Of a stretch of 64,000 nt of DNA, positions 36,083 to 47,281 are shown one piece after another. The notes beneath the pieces were generated by a model that saw only the letters and a program-made list of their open reading frames with translations, was not told the origin of the DNA and did not search any database. Location of the stretch: the NCBI RefSeq assembly GCF_012910705.2, contig NZ_WTVG02000031.1, positions 1 through 64,000 on the forward strand, given 5' to 3'. Position numbers and translations under genes: made by a program. This DNA comes from Aromatoleum anaerobium (GTDB lineage Bacteria; Pseudomonadota; Gammaproteobacteria; Burkholderiales; Rhodocyclaceae). Every line of letters begins with the position of its first letter. The first letter of the stretch is position 1.

Positions 36083-36111
36083 TTGACGCTGTTCGCGCAA
36101 ATGCGTAAAAG
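36083..36111 (+). promoter_or_regulatory. Predicted cspA promoter
   Basis: TTGACG (36083-36088) and TAAAAG (36106-36111) are separated by 17 bases. The -35 matches consensus at five of six positions. Transcription would start near 36118, giving a leader of about 150 bases before the cspA ATG. Confidence 0.55.
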
Positions 36112-36117
36112 CAGGAT

Positions 36118-36271
36118 CGTGCGAAATGCAAAGCTAAACGCGGTGGTTCTGCACGTTTTGACTGCTTGCGCAGTCCGATTTGGCTTTACCGGCTCCGTTT
36201 TGCCACGCATTCATGCACTAAAGGGGTGGTTTCCTGCATCGTTTTAAGCAATTTTGAAGGATTACGGCAAC
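36118..36271 (+). promoter_or_regulatory. Probable long cspA 5' leader (thermosensor-type)
   Basis: Between the predicted start site and the ATG lie about 154 bases without an open frame. Cold-shock genes of the cspA type commonly have leaders of this size that refold with temperature to control translation. AAGGA near 36257-36261 is the ribosome site. Structure was not computed. Confidence 0.4.
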
Positions 36272-36475
36272 ATGGCAACTGGTACCGTCAAGTGGTTCAA
36301 TGACTCGAAGGGCTTCGGCTTCATTACTCCGGACGATGGCAGCGAGGATCTCTTCGCGCATTTTTCCGCGATCAACATGAACGGGTTCAAGACGTTGAAG
36401 GAAGGGGAGAAGGTTTCCTTCGAAGTTACCCAGGGTCCGAAGGGCAAACAGGCCTCTAACATCCAGAAGGCCTGA
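36272..36475 (+). CDS. cspA: Cold-shock domain protein CspA family
   Basis: 67 residues, single cold-shock domain. RNP1 (KGFGFI) and RNP2 (DLFAHF) are intact, with the family start [18 protein letters not shown] and end [13 protein letters not shown]. It binds single-stranded RNA and DNA and melts RNA structure. The ATG at 36272 has AAGGA 10 bases upstream; an in-frame ATG six codons earlier lies before the ribosome site and is rejected. A long predicted leader upstream and a strong hairpin downstream make it a single-gene unit. Confidence 0.96.
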   Translation: MATGTVKWFNDSKGFGFITPDDGSEDLFAHFSAINMNGFKTLKEGEKVSFEVTQGPKGKQASNIQKA

Positions 36476-36529
36476 TAGTCCTGGCAATCCGGCACGCTGA
36501 ATCACTGTCGCGGGACGGGTTCCAGAAAG

Positions 36530-36563
36530 CAAGAGGCCGCCGGAGCGATCCGGCGGCCTCTTG
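36530..36563. terminator. Strong hairpin between convergent cspA and rpmG
   Basis: A perfect 15-bp inverted repeat (36530-36544 and 36549-36563, loop of 4, arms starting CAAGAGGCCGCC) sits 54 bases past the cspA stop and about 50 past the rpmG stop. The U-tracts are short (CTTGCTGCTTG), but the symmetry suits a bidirectional terminator. Confidence 0.75.
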
Positions 36564-36612
36564 CTGCTTGCGGGAGCGAAACGCCCTGCGCGGGCATCGC
36601 CCGCCGGGCATA

Positions 36613-36780
36613 TCACTTCAGCTTGATTTCCTTGTACAGCACGTGCTTGCGTACGACCGGATCGTACTTGCTGAACTCGAGCTTGTTCGGGGTGGTGCGC
36701 TTGTTCTTGGATGTCGTATAGAAGTGACCGGTACCTGCGGTCGACTCCAGCTTGATTTTTTCGCGGGCGCCTTTGGCCAT
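36613..36780 (-). CDS. rpmG: 50S ribosomal protein L33
   Basis: 55 residues: [18 protein letters not shown], then [17 protein letters not shown] and [18 protein letters not shown]. The Cys pairs of the zinc-binding L33 form are absent, so this is the zinc-independent (C-minus) type. It is too short to be listed by most length cutoffs but is unambiguous. It follows rpmB by 40 bases, the usual rpmB-rpmG operon. Confidence 0.96.
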   Translation of the reverse strand: MAKGAREKIKLESTAGTGHFYTTSKNKRTTPNKLEFSKYDPVVRKHVLYKEIKLK

Positions 36781-36820
36781 GTGAGTCTCCGTACGTTTGC
36801 TTCAGTTGCGTGGCGAGACG

Positions 36821-37057
36821 TCAGACCTTCTCGCCGCGGGCGCGAAGTTCGGAGACGACTACGTCGATGCCCTTCTTGTCGATCGTGCGCAAGGCGGCAT
36901 TGGAAACGCGCAGGCGGATCCAGCGGTTTTCGGATTCGCTCCAGAACCTGCGGTTTTGCAGGTTCGGCAGGAAGCGGCGCTTGGTTTTGTTATTAGCGTG
37001 GGAAACGTTGTTTCCCACCATCGGTGCTTTACCGGTCACTTGACAGACGCGAGCCAT
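36821..37057 (-). CDS. rpmB: 50S ribosomal protein L28
   Basis: 78 residues: [20 protein letters not shown], then [17 protein letters not shown] and [17 protein letters not shown]. It belongs to the large-subunit exit region. It lacks the CxxC motifs of the zinc form, having only one Cys near the start. It is first in the rpmB-rpmG pair and diverges from tsaD across 146 bases. Confidence 0.96.
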   Translation of the reverse strand: MARVCQVTGKAPMVGNNVSHANNKTKRRFLPNLQNRRFWSESENRWIRLRVSNAALRTIDKKGIDVVVSELRARGEKV

Positions 37058-37203
37058 ACGATGCTCCAGGGAGTTCGGATTTCGGAAAACCTCGGATGGT
37101 ATCGCAGAAGCCCGTGCGGGCGCAAGAAATCAAAATAGAGTGCATGCCGGACGGGCCGTTAGAATAGGCCCCTGTGCGAGCGTGCCGTCCAAATGGTGGG
37201 GTG

Positions 37204-38231
37204 ATGAAAGTATTGGGAATCGAGACTTCGTGCGACGAAACGGGCGTGGCGATCTTCGACACTGCGGCCGGTTTGCTCGGACATTGCGTTCACACGCAGA
37301 TCGCGCTGCATGCCGCATACGGGGGCGTGGTCCCGGAACTGGCGTCGCGCGATCACATCCGCCGCCTGCCGCTGCTGGTGAGGCAGACGCTGGATGCGGC
37401 CGGCTGCGAGCTGTCGCAACTCGACGCGATCGCCTACACAGCGGGACCTGGGCTTGCCGGTGCGCTGCTCGTCGGCGCGAGCTTCGCCGAGTCGCTGGGA
37501 CTGGCGCTGGCCGTACCGGTTTTGCCCATTCACCATCTCGAGGGGCACCTGCTGTCCCCGTTGCTCGCTGCCGATCCGCCGGCGTTTCCGTTTGTCGCGC
37601 TGCTCGTGTCCGGTGGCCATACCCAGTTGATGGAGGTGACGGGGGTGGGAGAATATGCCCTGCTCGGAGAGTCGGTGGACGATGCGGCCGGAGAGGCGTT
37701 CGACAAGACGGCCAAGCTCCTCGGACTCGGCTACCCGGGCGGGCCGCAACTGGCCGCGTTGGCCGAGCGTGGGCAAACGGGCCGTTTTCGCCTGCCGCGT
37801 CCGATGCTGCGTTCGGGCGATCTCGATTTCAGCTTCAGCGGACTCAAGACCGCGGTCCTCAACGTCGTGTCGGCACCGACCTGGCGGGCCGACGATGTGG
37901 CCGATCTGGCGGCGGATTTCCAGGCGGCAGTGGTCGAGGTGCTGTGCGCGAAGGCGCTGCGTGCGCTCGACCAGACCGGGTTGTCTCGCCTCGTTGTGGC
38001 GGGCGGGGTGAGGCCAATCGCCACCTGCGCGAGCGACTCGATGCCTCGACGCGGCGCAAGGGCTGGCGGGTGTATTGCCCGGAACCCGAACTGTGCACCG
38101 ATAACGGCGCGATGATCGCGTTCGCCGGCGCGCTGCGCGCCGCTGCCGGGCAGGGCGGGGGCGAAACTCCGGCAGTGCGGGTGTTTCCTCGCTGGCCTCT
38201 GGCCGAGCTGCATTCACCCGTCCGGGCGTGA
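37204..38231 (+). CDS. tsaD: tRNA threonylcarbamoyltransferase TsaD, frameshifted as sequenced
   Basis: From ATG 37204 the protein starts [19 protein letters not shown] and carries the ASKHA fold and metal motif HLEGHLLSP. After VVAGGV (ending 38010) the frame breaks: this frame gives RPIATC and a short odd tail to a stop at 38115. One frame back the family continues as [13 protein letters not shown], then [20 protein letters not shown] to a stop at 38231. With one base restored near 38010 the product is 342 residues, the normal length. TsaD makes t6A in tRNA with TsaB/TsaE and is essential in most bacteria, so a sequencing error is likely; a real mutation cannot be excluded. Confidence 0.9.
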
Positions 38232-38286
38232 GCGCGCGGCGGCCGGCGATTGCGCCAGCGCAGGATGTGCACTGCTGCGCCTCGGG

Positions 38287-38880
38287 TCAGCTCTTGCTTG
38301 CGCCGATCTTGCTTTCGGAGCCGTTCATCAATTTTCGTATGTTCGGAGCGTGGCGCCAGACCAGAATGCCGGCGATCAGCGCGAGCACGGCGACCGTCGG
38401 AGTGGCGCCCAGCAGGACGGCGCCGGAAATGGGCGTGATCACCGCAGCGGACAGTGCCGCCGCCGAAGAGTAGCGGGTGAGGATCGCCACCGCGAGCCAC
38501 ACGAGGAGCGCGCTGAGCGCGACCCAGGCATTGATTCCGGTCAGTACGCCCAGCGCGGTCGCAACGCCCTTGCCGCCGCGGAAGCGCAGGAACACGCTGA
38601 ACACATGGCCCAGAAACGCAGCCAACCCGGCCAGCGCTGCTTCGACCGGGGAAAAACCCAGCTTCGCCGCGCCCCACACCGCGAGCCACCCCTTGGCGCA
38701 GTCGCCGACCAGGGTCAACAGCGCCGCGGCCTTGTTGCCGCTGCGCAGGACATTGGTCGCCCCGGGGTTGCCCGAACCGTAGCGGCGGGGATCCGCAAGT
38801 CCGAACAGGCGGCTCGATACGATGGCGAACGGTGTCGAGCCGAGTACGTACGCTGCGAGCAATAACAGGAGGAAATTCAT
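38287..38880 (-). CDS. plsY: Glycerol-3-phosphate acyltransferase PlsY
   Basis: 197 residues with about five membrane segments. The three cytoplasmic motifs are visible: YGSGNPGATNVLR, VGDCAKGWLAV and FRGGKGVATALG. PlsY transfers acyl groups from acyl phosphate to glycerol 3-phosphate, the first step of phospholipid synthesis. It converges on tsaD and diverges from folB across 41 bases; the plsY-folB divergence is a common arrangement. No anomalies. Confidence 0.96.
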   Translation of the reverse strand: MNFLLLLLAAYVLGSTPFAIVSSRLFGLADPRRYGSGNPGATNVLRSGNKAAALLTLVGDCAKGWLAVWGAAKLGFSPVEAALAGLAAFLGHVFSVFLRFRGGKGVATALGVLTGINAWVALSALLVWLAVAILTRYSSAAALSAAVITPISGAVLLGATPTVAVLALIAGILVWRHAPNIRKLMNGSESKIGASKS

Positions 38881-38921
38881 TTTTTCACCTAGAATTGCCG
38901 GAATTCTAATCGGGAAACAGC

Positions 38922-39299
38922 ATGGATTTCATCTTCATCGAGGAGTTGCGGGTGCAGGCCTGGGTTGGCATCTATCCCCGTGAAAAGGCGGCGCCCCAGC
39001 CGGTTGAGCTGAATCTGACTTTCGGCGTACCGGATTCCGCTGCAGAAAATGACGACATTGCGGGGACCATCAACTACGCGGATGTGATCGAACGAATCCG
39101 GAAGGAATTGGCCGAACGCCATTTCAATCTGATCGAGACGCTCGGAGAATTCGTCGTGAAGCTGCTATTCGACGAATTCGGCGCACCGTGGGTCAAGATC
39201 CGCATCGCAAAAATCGGCGTCAAGAAAGGTGTGCGTCGCGTCGGCGTGTATATCCAGCGTGGACGCGAAGGGATCCCGCTCCCGGCTACCGCAATCTGA
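38922..39299 (+). CDS. folB: Dihydroneopterin aldolase
   Basis: 125 residues: MDFIFIEELRVQAWVGIYPREK with the conserved Glu, TINYADVIERIRKELAERHFNLIETLGEFV, and WVKIRIAKIGVKKG with the catalytic Lys region. It converts dihydroneopterin to 6-hydroxymethyl-dihydropterin in folate synthesis, downstream of FolE2 encoded at 2.4 kb. The start lies 41 bases from the divergent plsY, so the two must share a compact promoter region. Confidence 0.95.
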   Translation: MDFIFIEELRVQAWVGIYPREKAAPQPVELNLTFGVPDSAAENDDIAGTINYADVIERIRKELAERHFNLIETLGEFVVKLLFDEFGAPWVKIRIAKIGVKKGVRRVGVYIQRGREGIPLPATAI

Positions 39300-39305
39300 A
39301 CAATG

Positions 39306-39348
39306 GTCGTGACGCGCTCGTTCAAGAGGCGCCACGACGGGTTATTTT
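39306..39348 (+). terminator. Possible terminator of folB
   Basis: An imperfect hairpin (GTCGTG at 39306-39311 with CACGAC at 39333-39338, plus inner GCGC pairing) is followed by a TTATTTTT run overlapping the 3' end of the convergent H-NS-like gene. The stem is interrupted, so support is modest. Confidence 0.4.
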
Positions 39349-39710
39349 TCGGCAGCGATCTCGAGTTCCACGAGGGGCTTGTCCTGGGCAAGCCAGTCCA
39401 CCACCCAGTGCGGCTTCCTGCCGCGCCCGCTCCAGCTGATCGCAGGATTTTCCGGGTGACGGTACTTTGCCGGAATGGGGCTGGTTTTCTTGGCCGCGGG
39501 TTTCGCTTTCCGCTTGCCGGGGCTGCGCTTGTCTTCGCTCGCCGGGGCGCTTCCGATAAGGTCACTGAGCGACAGACCTTCGTCCGCTGCCATCTTCTGC
39601 ATTTTCTTGATCAGTTCGCGGCGCGTGTTATCGCTGCGCCGGCGGATTTCCGTTTCTACCTTTGATTGCAAGCGCCGCAATTCGGTCAGCGACAAAGTGG
39701 CCAGGTCCAT
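39342..39710 (-). CDS. H-NS-family nucleoid protein
   Basis: 122 residues. An N-terminal helical region (SLTELRRLQSKVETEIRRR) suited to dimerisation is followed by a Lys/Pro-rich linker and the C-terminal DNA-binding signature NPAISWSGRGRKPHWV, typical of H-NS and betaproteobacterial paralogues. Such proteins silence AT-rich DNA. The gene stands alone between folB and ybaK. Whether it is the main H-NS or a specialised paralogue cannot be decided from this window. Confidence 0.9.
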   Translation of the reverse strand: MDLATLSLTELRRLQSKVETEIRRRSDNTRRELIKKMQKMAADEGLSLSDLIGSAPASEDKRSPGKRKAKPAAKKTSPIPAKYRHPENPAISWSGRGRKPHWVVDWLAQDKPLVELEIAAEK

Positions 39711-39847
39711 GGTTTCTCCAGATATCGGGGGTCGTTAGTTATGACGGCAATGGATCAGGGATGAAACGCAAAAATGCATACCCACGGTCATTACCGATTA
39801 TTTTGCCAGTAAATCCGGAGAATTAAAACGTTGCGGATGAATGCGGC

Positions 39848-40336
39848 CTAGATTCCGGCGCTGACGAGCCGGGGTTGCAATACTCGCAGAATTTCCTGTG
39901 GAGATATCCCGAGCAGGAATCCTCGCCGACCGCCGTTGATATAGATGAGCGGAAGATCGACGATCGAGTTTTCCATGAATACCGGCAGGCGTTTTCGCAT
40001 GCCGAAAGGAGAAGTGCCGCCGACGAGATAACCCGAATGGCGATTTGCGACTTCCGGATCGCATGGCTCGATGCGTTTCCGGCCGGCTTGCCGGGCGAGT
40101 TCCTTCGTGGATACTTTTCGGTCGCCGTGCATCAATACGACCAACGGCGTGCCGCTTTCATCTTCCATAACGAGCGTCTTGACGATCGCGTGTTCGTCGA
40201 CGTCCAGTTCCCGGGCGGAGACTTTTGTTCCGCCATGAGGTTCGTAGTCGTAGAGATGGGTCGTATAGGTCACGTGATGCTGCTTGAGGAAACGGGTGGC
40301 CGGCGTTTCCGGCGCGTGATGTTCGGTCCTGCTCAC
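39848..40336 (-). CDS. ybaK: YbaK/EbsC-family Cys-tRNA(Pro) deacylase
   Basis: 162 residues from a GTG at 40334-40336 that overlaps the ogt stop by 4 bases (GTGA). The family text PATRFLKQHHVTYTTHLYDYE, DEHAIVKTLVM and the GYLVGGTSPFGMRK signature are present. These enzymes clear mischarged Cys-tRNA(Pro). The longer in-frame reading begins inside ogt and was rejected. It is coupled to a DNA-repair methyltransferase gene, with no obvious functional link. Confidence 0.92.
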   Translation of the reverse strand: MSRTEHHAPETPATRFLKQHHVTYTTHLYDYEPHGGTKVSARELDVDEHAIVKTLVMEDESGTPLVVLMHGDRKVSTKELARQAGRKRIEPCDPEVANRHSGYLVGGTSPFGMRKRLPVFMENSIVDLPLIYINGGRRGFLLGISPQEILRVLQPRLVSAGI

Positions 40337-40827
40337 CGGTTTGCCTCGAACGCGAGAAGCCAATGCTTTGCGTCAATCAGGTAGCCTCCGGATGCGCCGG
40401 CAAATCCGCCGATGCCTGTCGCAGACACGACGCGATGGCAGGGAATCACGAGGGGAAAGGGGTTTGCCCGGCAAGCCTGGCCGACCGCTCGCGCGGCGCT
40501 GCCGAGGGCATTCGAGAGATGTGCGTACCGGCGCGTCTCGCCGCGCGGGATCGCCGCGATCGCGTCCCATACTCGCCGCTGGAACACTGTGCCGCGCGCT
40601 GCCAGGGGCAGGTCGAAAGGACGATCGGGGTCTTCCAGCCACGCGTAAATCTGGGTCGCGGCACGCTCGGCGACCGTGCAGGCAGGCGGAGTCGCCGGGG
40701 TGTCCGGTGCCAGGAAGACGAGTTCGTGGATGACGCCTCCCGCAACCCGGATGCCGAACGCGCCGAACGGCACGGCGAGTGTTGCAGCGAAAGCCTCAAC
40801 GGACGAAGCTGTTTTGCAGGAGTTCAT
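40333..40827 (-). CDS. ogt: Methylated-DNA-protein-cysteine methyltransferase
   Basis: 164 residues. The active-site motif IPCHRVV with the acceptor Cys and the GYLIDAKHWLLAFE C-terminus are clear; VFQRRVWDAIAAIPRGETRRYAHLS is the DNA-binding helix region. The protein removes O6-alkyl groups from guanine in a single suicidal transfer. The N-terminal half is short, as in Ogt-type proteins, without an Ada regulatory domain. It overlaps ybaK by 4 bases. Confidence 0.93.
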   Translation of the reverse strand: MNSCKTASSVEAFAATLAVPFGAFGIRVAGGVIHELVFLAPDTPATPPACTVAERAATQIYAWLEDPDRPFDLPLAARGTVFQRRVWDAIAAIPRGETRRYAHLSNALGSAARAVGQACRANPFPLVIPCHRVVSATGIGGFAGASGGYLIDAKHWLLAFEANR

Positions 40828-40919
40828 GTTCAGCGATGCAGCGTGGAGGAATATTCAGGGTCCGCAGACCGGCAGCGGCGAAGGCCGACAGTCAATGCCG
40901 GCTCGCTCCGTTTGTCTTT

Positions 40920-42197
40920 TCAGCGGCGGACTTCCCCGTTGCCGAAGACGATCCATTTCTGGCTCGTCAGCCCATCGAGCCCCACTGGGCCGCGGGCGTG
41001 GATCTTGTCCGTCGAGATGCCGATTTCTGCCCCGAGGCCATATTCGAAGCCGTCGGCGAAGCGCGTCGAAGCATTGATCATTACCGAGGACGAGTCCACC
41101 TCGCGCAGGAAGCGCATCGCGCTGGTGTAGTTTTCGGTGACGATCGCTTCGGTATGGCCCGAGCTGTAGGTGTTGATGTGGGCGATCGCATCATCGAGTC
41201 CGGCGACCACTTTCACCGCGATGACGGGGGCGAGGTATTCCTCGGACCAGTCCTGCTCGCTCGCCGCCCGCAGCTTGTCCGCGGCAACGCCGGCCTCGCG
41301 CAGGATCGCCAGCGATTGCTCGCAACCGCGCATCTCGACGCCTTTTTTCGCGAGCATCCGGCCGATTTCCGGCAGCATGCGCGGCGCGACCTCGCGGGCG
41401 ACGAGCAATGATTCCGCGGTGTTGCAGGTGCCGTAGCGCTGCGTCTTGGCGTTTTCGACGATCGGCACGACTTTCGCCACATCGGCATCGTTGTCGATAT
41501 AGACGTGGCAGTTGCCGTCGAGGTGCTTGATGACCGGCACCCTCGCTTCCTTCGAGATGCGTTCGATCAGGCCTTTGCCGCCGCGCGGAACGATGACGTC
41601 GACGAACTCGGGCATCGTGATGAGGTGGCCCACCGCGGCGCGGTCGGTAGTCTCGACGACCTGTACCGAAGTTTCCGGCAACCCGGCAGCGGCGAGTCCT
41701 GCCCTGACGCACTGCGCGATCGCCTGGTTGCAGTGCAGCGCCTCCCTGCCGCCGCGCAGGATCGCGGCGTTGCCGGACTTGAGGCACAGCGCCGCGGCAT
41801 CGGCGGTCACGTTGGGACGCGCTTCGTAGATGATGCCGATGACCCCGAGCGGCACGCGCATCTTGCCCACCTGGATGCCGGACGGGCGACGCTTGACATC
41901 GGTGATCTCGCCGATCGGGTCAGGCAGTCCTGCGACCTGTTCGAGCCCTTCGGCCATCGCCTCGACGCCCTTGGCAGTCAGGGTGAGGCGATCGATCAGC
42001 GCCGGTTCGAGTCCCGCGGCGCGCGCCTCGTCGAGGTCGCGTGCATTCGCCGCGAGCAGTTCCCCGGCCTGTTCCCGAATGGCCGCAGCCATTGCGACGA
42101 GCGCGGCGTTCTTGTCTGCCGTGGAAGCGGCCGCAAGCACGCGCGAGGCGGCGCGTGCCTGGCGACCCAGAGTCTGCATGTAGTCGTGGATGTCCAT
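40920..42197 (-). CDS. proA: Gamma-glutamyl phosphate reductase
   Basis: 425 residues from [13 protein letters not shown]. It is an aldehyde-dehydrogenase-fold enzyme of proline synthesis, reducing glutamyl 5-phosphate to the semialdehyde. The catalytic Cys is in [22 protein letters not shown] and [11 protein letters not shown] are family motifs. proB is not adjacent. It ends the leuS-lptE-holA-proA run; the gap to holA is about 93 bases, so a separate promoter is possible. An in-frame ATG 93 bases upstream gives non-family residues and was rejected. Confidence 0.96.
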   Translation of the reverse strand: MDIHDYMQTLGRQARAASRVLAAASTADKNAALVAMAAAIREQAGELLAANARDLDEARAAGLEPALIDRLTLTAKGVEAMAEGLEQVAGLPDPIGEITDVKRRPSGIQVGKMRVPLGVIGIIYEARPNVTADAAALCLKSGNAAILRGGREALHCNQAIAQCVRAGLAAAGLPETSVQVVETTDRAAVGHLITMPEFVDVIVPRGGKGLIERISKEARVPVIKHLDGNCHVYIDNDADVAKVVPIVENAKTQRYGTCNTAESLLVAREVAPRMLPEIGRMLAKKGVEMRGCEQSLAILREAGVAADKLRAASEQDWSEEYLAPVIAVKVVAGLDDAIAHINTYSSGHTEAIVTENYTSAMRFLREVDSSSVMINASTRFADGFEYGLGAEIGISTDKIHARGPVGLDGLTSQKWIVFGNGEVRR

Positions 42198-42290
42198 CGG
42201 ATTCTCGATGTTGCCGTGCAAAAGAGGATTAAAGCATCGATCGGTTCGCCCCCGCCAGTCTGCACGCCCGCGGCGAGGCGACCGGACCAA

Positions 42291-43298
42291 TCAGCGTCGT
42301 GCGAGCCGCAGTGCCAGCTGCAGGAATTCGTCCCACACATCGCCGGGAGCGAGCCCCTTGATGATGCGGTCGATCTTCGCCGCGTGCAGCAACGCCGCGC
42401 GAAGCGTGCCGATTCGAACCCGCGCCAGCGCATTGCTTAGCGCGTGCTTGCGCCGTTCGTCGAAGATTCGTTCGGCCTTGAACAGCGCTGCCAGCGGCTG
42501 GCCGGCGGTTTTTCCGGCGCACAGCGTGGCCAGCATCCTGATTTCGTTCGCGAGTGCCCACAGCACCAGCGGCGGTGCCGCGCCTTCGCCCTGCAGGCCT
42601 TCCAGGAGGCGCGTGCACCGGACCGGGTCGCCTTCGACGAGCGCGTCGCGCAGCTTGGCAATGTCGTAGCGGGCGACGTTCAGCACTGCGTCCTGAACGT
42701 CCTCGAGGCTGAGGTTTCCTCCTGCATGGAGCAGGCCGAGCTTGAGGATTTCCTGGTGCGCGGCGAGCAGATTGCCTTCGACGTGGTCGGCGATGAAAGC
42801 GAGCGCTTCCGGGCTTGCCGTCTGCTTTTGCCGTGCCAGCCGTGCCGCGATCCATTCTCCAAGGCGCTCGCGTTCCGGGGCGTTGAGCTCCACCGTCACG
42901 CCGGCTTGCGTCAAGGCAGTGAACCATGCGGTCTTGCGCGTCGCCCAGTCGATCTCGGGCAGCGTCACCAGCGTCACGATACCGCTGGCGAGGTCGCGCA
43001 CATAACGCTGAAGGGCGTCGCCGCCGTCGCGTCCCGGCTTCCCGCCGGGAATGCGCAGGTCGATCAGCTTCGAGCCACCGAACAACGACAGGTTTCCAGC
43101 TGCCGCCCTCAGGCTTTCCCACCGGAAACCCTGCCCGACGACCAGCGTTTCACGCTCGTCGAAGCCCTGGCGGCGCGCCGCCGCGCGCACGAGGTCGGCG
43201 GCTTCGAGCACCAGCAGCGGCTCGTTGCCGTGCAGCAGGTAGAGCGGGGCGAGCGGCTTTGCAAGATGTGCGGAAAGCTGCTCGGGGCGCAGATTCAC
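42291..43298 (-). CDS. holA: DNA polymerase III delta subunit
   Basis: 335 residues from a GTG at 43296-43298 that overlaps the lptE stop by 4 bases (GTGA). The N-terminal family text PLYLLHGNEPLLVLEAADLVR and the middle FIADHVEGNLLAAHQEILKLGLL are diagnostic. HolA opens the beta sliding clamp as part of the clamp-loader; it is an AAA+ fold that does not bind ATP, which fits the missing Walker A. dnaE, the polymerase subunit, is at 55.9 kb. The reading upstream of the GTG lies inside lptE and is Arg-rich. Confidence 0.94.
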   Translation of the reverse strand: MNLRPEQLSAHLAKPLAPLYLLHGNEPLLVLEAADLVRAAARRQGFDERETLVVGQGFRWESLRAAAGNLSLFGGSKLIDLRIPGGKPGRDGGDALQRYVRDLASGIVTLVTLPEIDWATRKTAWFTALTQAGVTVELNAPERERLGEWIAARLARQKQTASPEALAFIADHVEGNLLAAHQEILKLGLLHAGGNLSLEDVQDAVLNVARYDIAKLRDALVEGDPVRCTRLLEGLQGEGAAPPLVLWALANEIRMLATLCAGKTAGQPLAALFKAERIFDERRKHALSNALARVRIGTLRAALLHAAKIDRIIKGLAPGDVWDEFLQLALRLARR

Positions 43299-43810
43299 GG
43301 CTTCGCGGCCGCCAGGCGGCGCATCAGCTGATCGACGAGGTCGTTCTGCATGTCGCGGAACAGCAGGGCTTCTTCCTGTTCCTTGGCGAGGACCTGCGCG
43401 TCGTCGAAGTTGTATTCGCGTCGCGCCGAAATCGTCGTCGGCGCGACCCATTCGTTGCCGTTGCGGCCGACGAGCCGGAAACTCATGACGCGCTGGAGCT
43501 GGTACTCGCGCACCTTGCCGCCTCCGGTGAGCGTGAGGATTTCACGCTCGGCCTGATCGCGGAGGATTTCGAGCCTGACGTCGGCTTTCGCCGGGTCGTC
43601 GGTGACCGTGGTGTTGCCGTTCGCGACGATGCGCCGATGCAGCGCTGCGCCGAGGTCGGACTGCCTGCTGACGCCGAGGTAAATGCTGGAAAACGCGAGC
43701 GGCTGCGGGCCGCGCAACTTGAATCCGCAGCCGCCGAGCAGCGTAGCGGCCGCCAGCGTGCCGAACCCCAGGATCAGGCGGCGGCGGGTAAGGGAGGGCT
43801 TCATCGACAT
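43295..43810 (-). CDS. lptE: LPS-assembly lipoprotein LptE
   Basis: 171 residues. The N-terminal signal contains RRR and a hydrophobic run, ending in the lipobox LLGGC with the lipidated Cys at about 28. FKLRGPQPLAFSSIYL is the family signature. LptE plugs the LptD barrel that inserts lipopolysaccharide into the outer membrane. It sits between leuS and holA, the conserved proteobacterial order. ATG codons at 43810 and 43804 are both usable (MSMKPS or MKPS). Confidence 0.93.
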   Translation of the reverse strand: MSMKPSLTRRRLILGFGTLAAATLLGGCGFKLRGPQPLAFSSIYLGVSRQSDLGAALHRRIVANGNTTVTDDPAKADVRLEILRDQAEREILTLTGGGKVREYQLQRVMSFRLVGRNGNEWVAPTTISARREYNFDDAQVLAKEQEEALLFRDMQNDLVDQLMRRLAAAKP

Positions 43811-43813
43811 CGC

Positions 43814-46624
<2,811 letters not shown>

Positions 46625-46951
46625 TTATGCAGCCTTGCGCGCGAGGGCCGAATAACGTTGCCAACTGGCCGAGACAGCCGACACGACGTCTTCCATCGCG
46701 GTCAGCGGCAGACGCCAGAGGCGATTCTGGCTGCGGACGAACGGGGTGACGCACGGCGCGCAGAAGTGCTCCTTTTCTTCTTCGAGCAGGCGGAGGAAGG
46801 CATTCATCGCCTCGCCCCAGTACTCGGCATTGCCGACCCACCCAGTCGCCGCGGTGGCCTCGCGCACCGCTTCATGCCACAGGGTGGTGGCCCGTTCGAT
46901 CGGGATGCCGGCTTTGCGCGCATGCCAAGGCAAGAGCTTGGGTGTCTTCAT
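46625..46951 (-). CDS. Conserved hypothetical protein, 108 residues
   Basis: Starts MKTPKLLPWHARKAGIP, with no signal peptide or membrane segment. It is rich in Trp and Ala, predicted mostly helical, and has a Cys pair (FCAPCVTP) near the middle. I do not recognise the family. It is flanked by leuS and uvrD with its own intergenic regions, so it is probably monocistronic. Codon use is like its neighbours. A stretch of AGGAGAACGAATC precedes the ATG, giving a good ribosome site. Confidence 0.65.
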   Translation of the reverse strand: MKTPKLLPWHARKAGIPIERATTLWHEAVREATAATGWVGNAEYWGEAMNAFLRLLEEEKEHFCAPCVTPFVRSQNRLWRLPLTAMEDVVSAVSASWQRYSALARKAA

Positions 46952-47281
46952 GATTCGTTCTCCTGTGAGCTTGTCGGCCTTGTCGGCTGGTGCGCCGGGG
47001 CAGACCTCGTAAGTCCACCGTTCGAGGCGCTGTTAATGCGGTGCAACATATAAAAATTTCGCGAATTCTGCGCCGCTCAAGTGGGTGATTCCTTGATAAA
47101 ACGCAAACGGATGCTGCGTTGCACAATTTCAAGTTAGAGGATACTTCTGGGCAAATCAACGTCGTTGTTGTGCCGATGCAACAGTGCCGCTTTTTTACGT
47201 TGTCGCGATCCCGATCGCGAGCAATGCCGGAGTTTCCCCCGCGTCCCGGTTAAAATTGACTGTGCCCCAAGAGAAAATCGA
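46952..47281. other. 330-base region between the 108-residue gene and uvrD
   Basis: No open frame was supported. It includes an AT-rich stretch (47047-47060, ATATAAAAATTTCG) and two inverted copies of GTGCAAC: GTGCAAC at 47041-47047 and GTTGCAC at 47118-47124, with a further TGCAACA near 47172. The repeats could be regulator sites for the minus-strand gene, but spacing is loose. Promoters for both flanking genes must lie here. Confidence 0.4.

Noticed and set aside
38000-38020. Programmed -1 frameshifting in tsaD
   Set aside because: No canonical X-XXY-YYZ slippery heptamer lies at the junction (the sequence is GGGGTGAGG). A missing base is more economical; it was kept as a frameshift instead.
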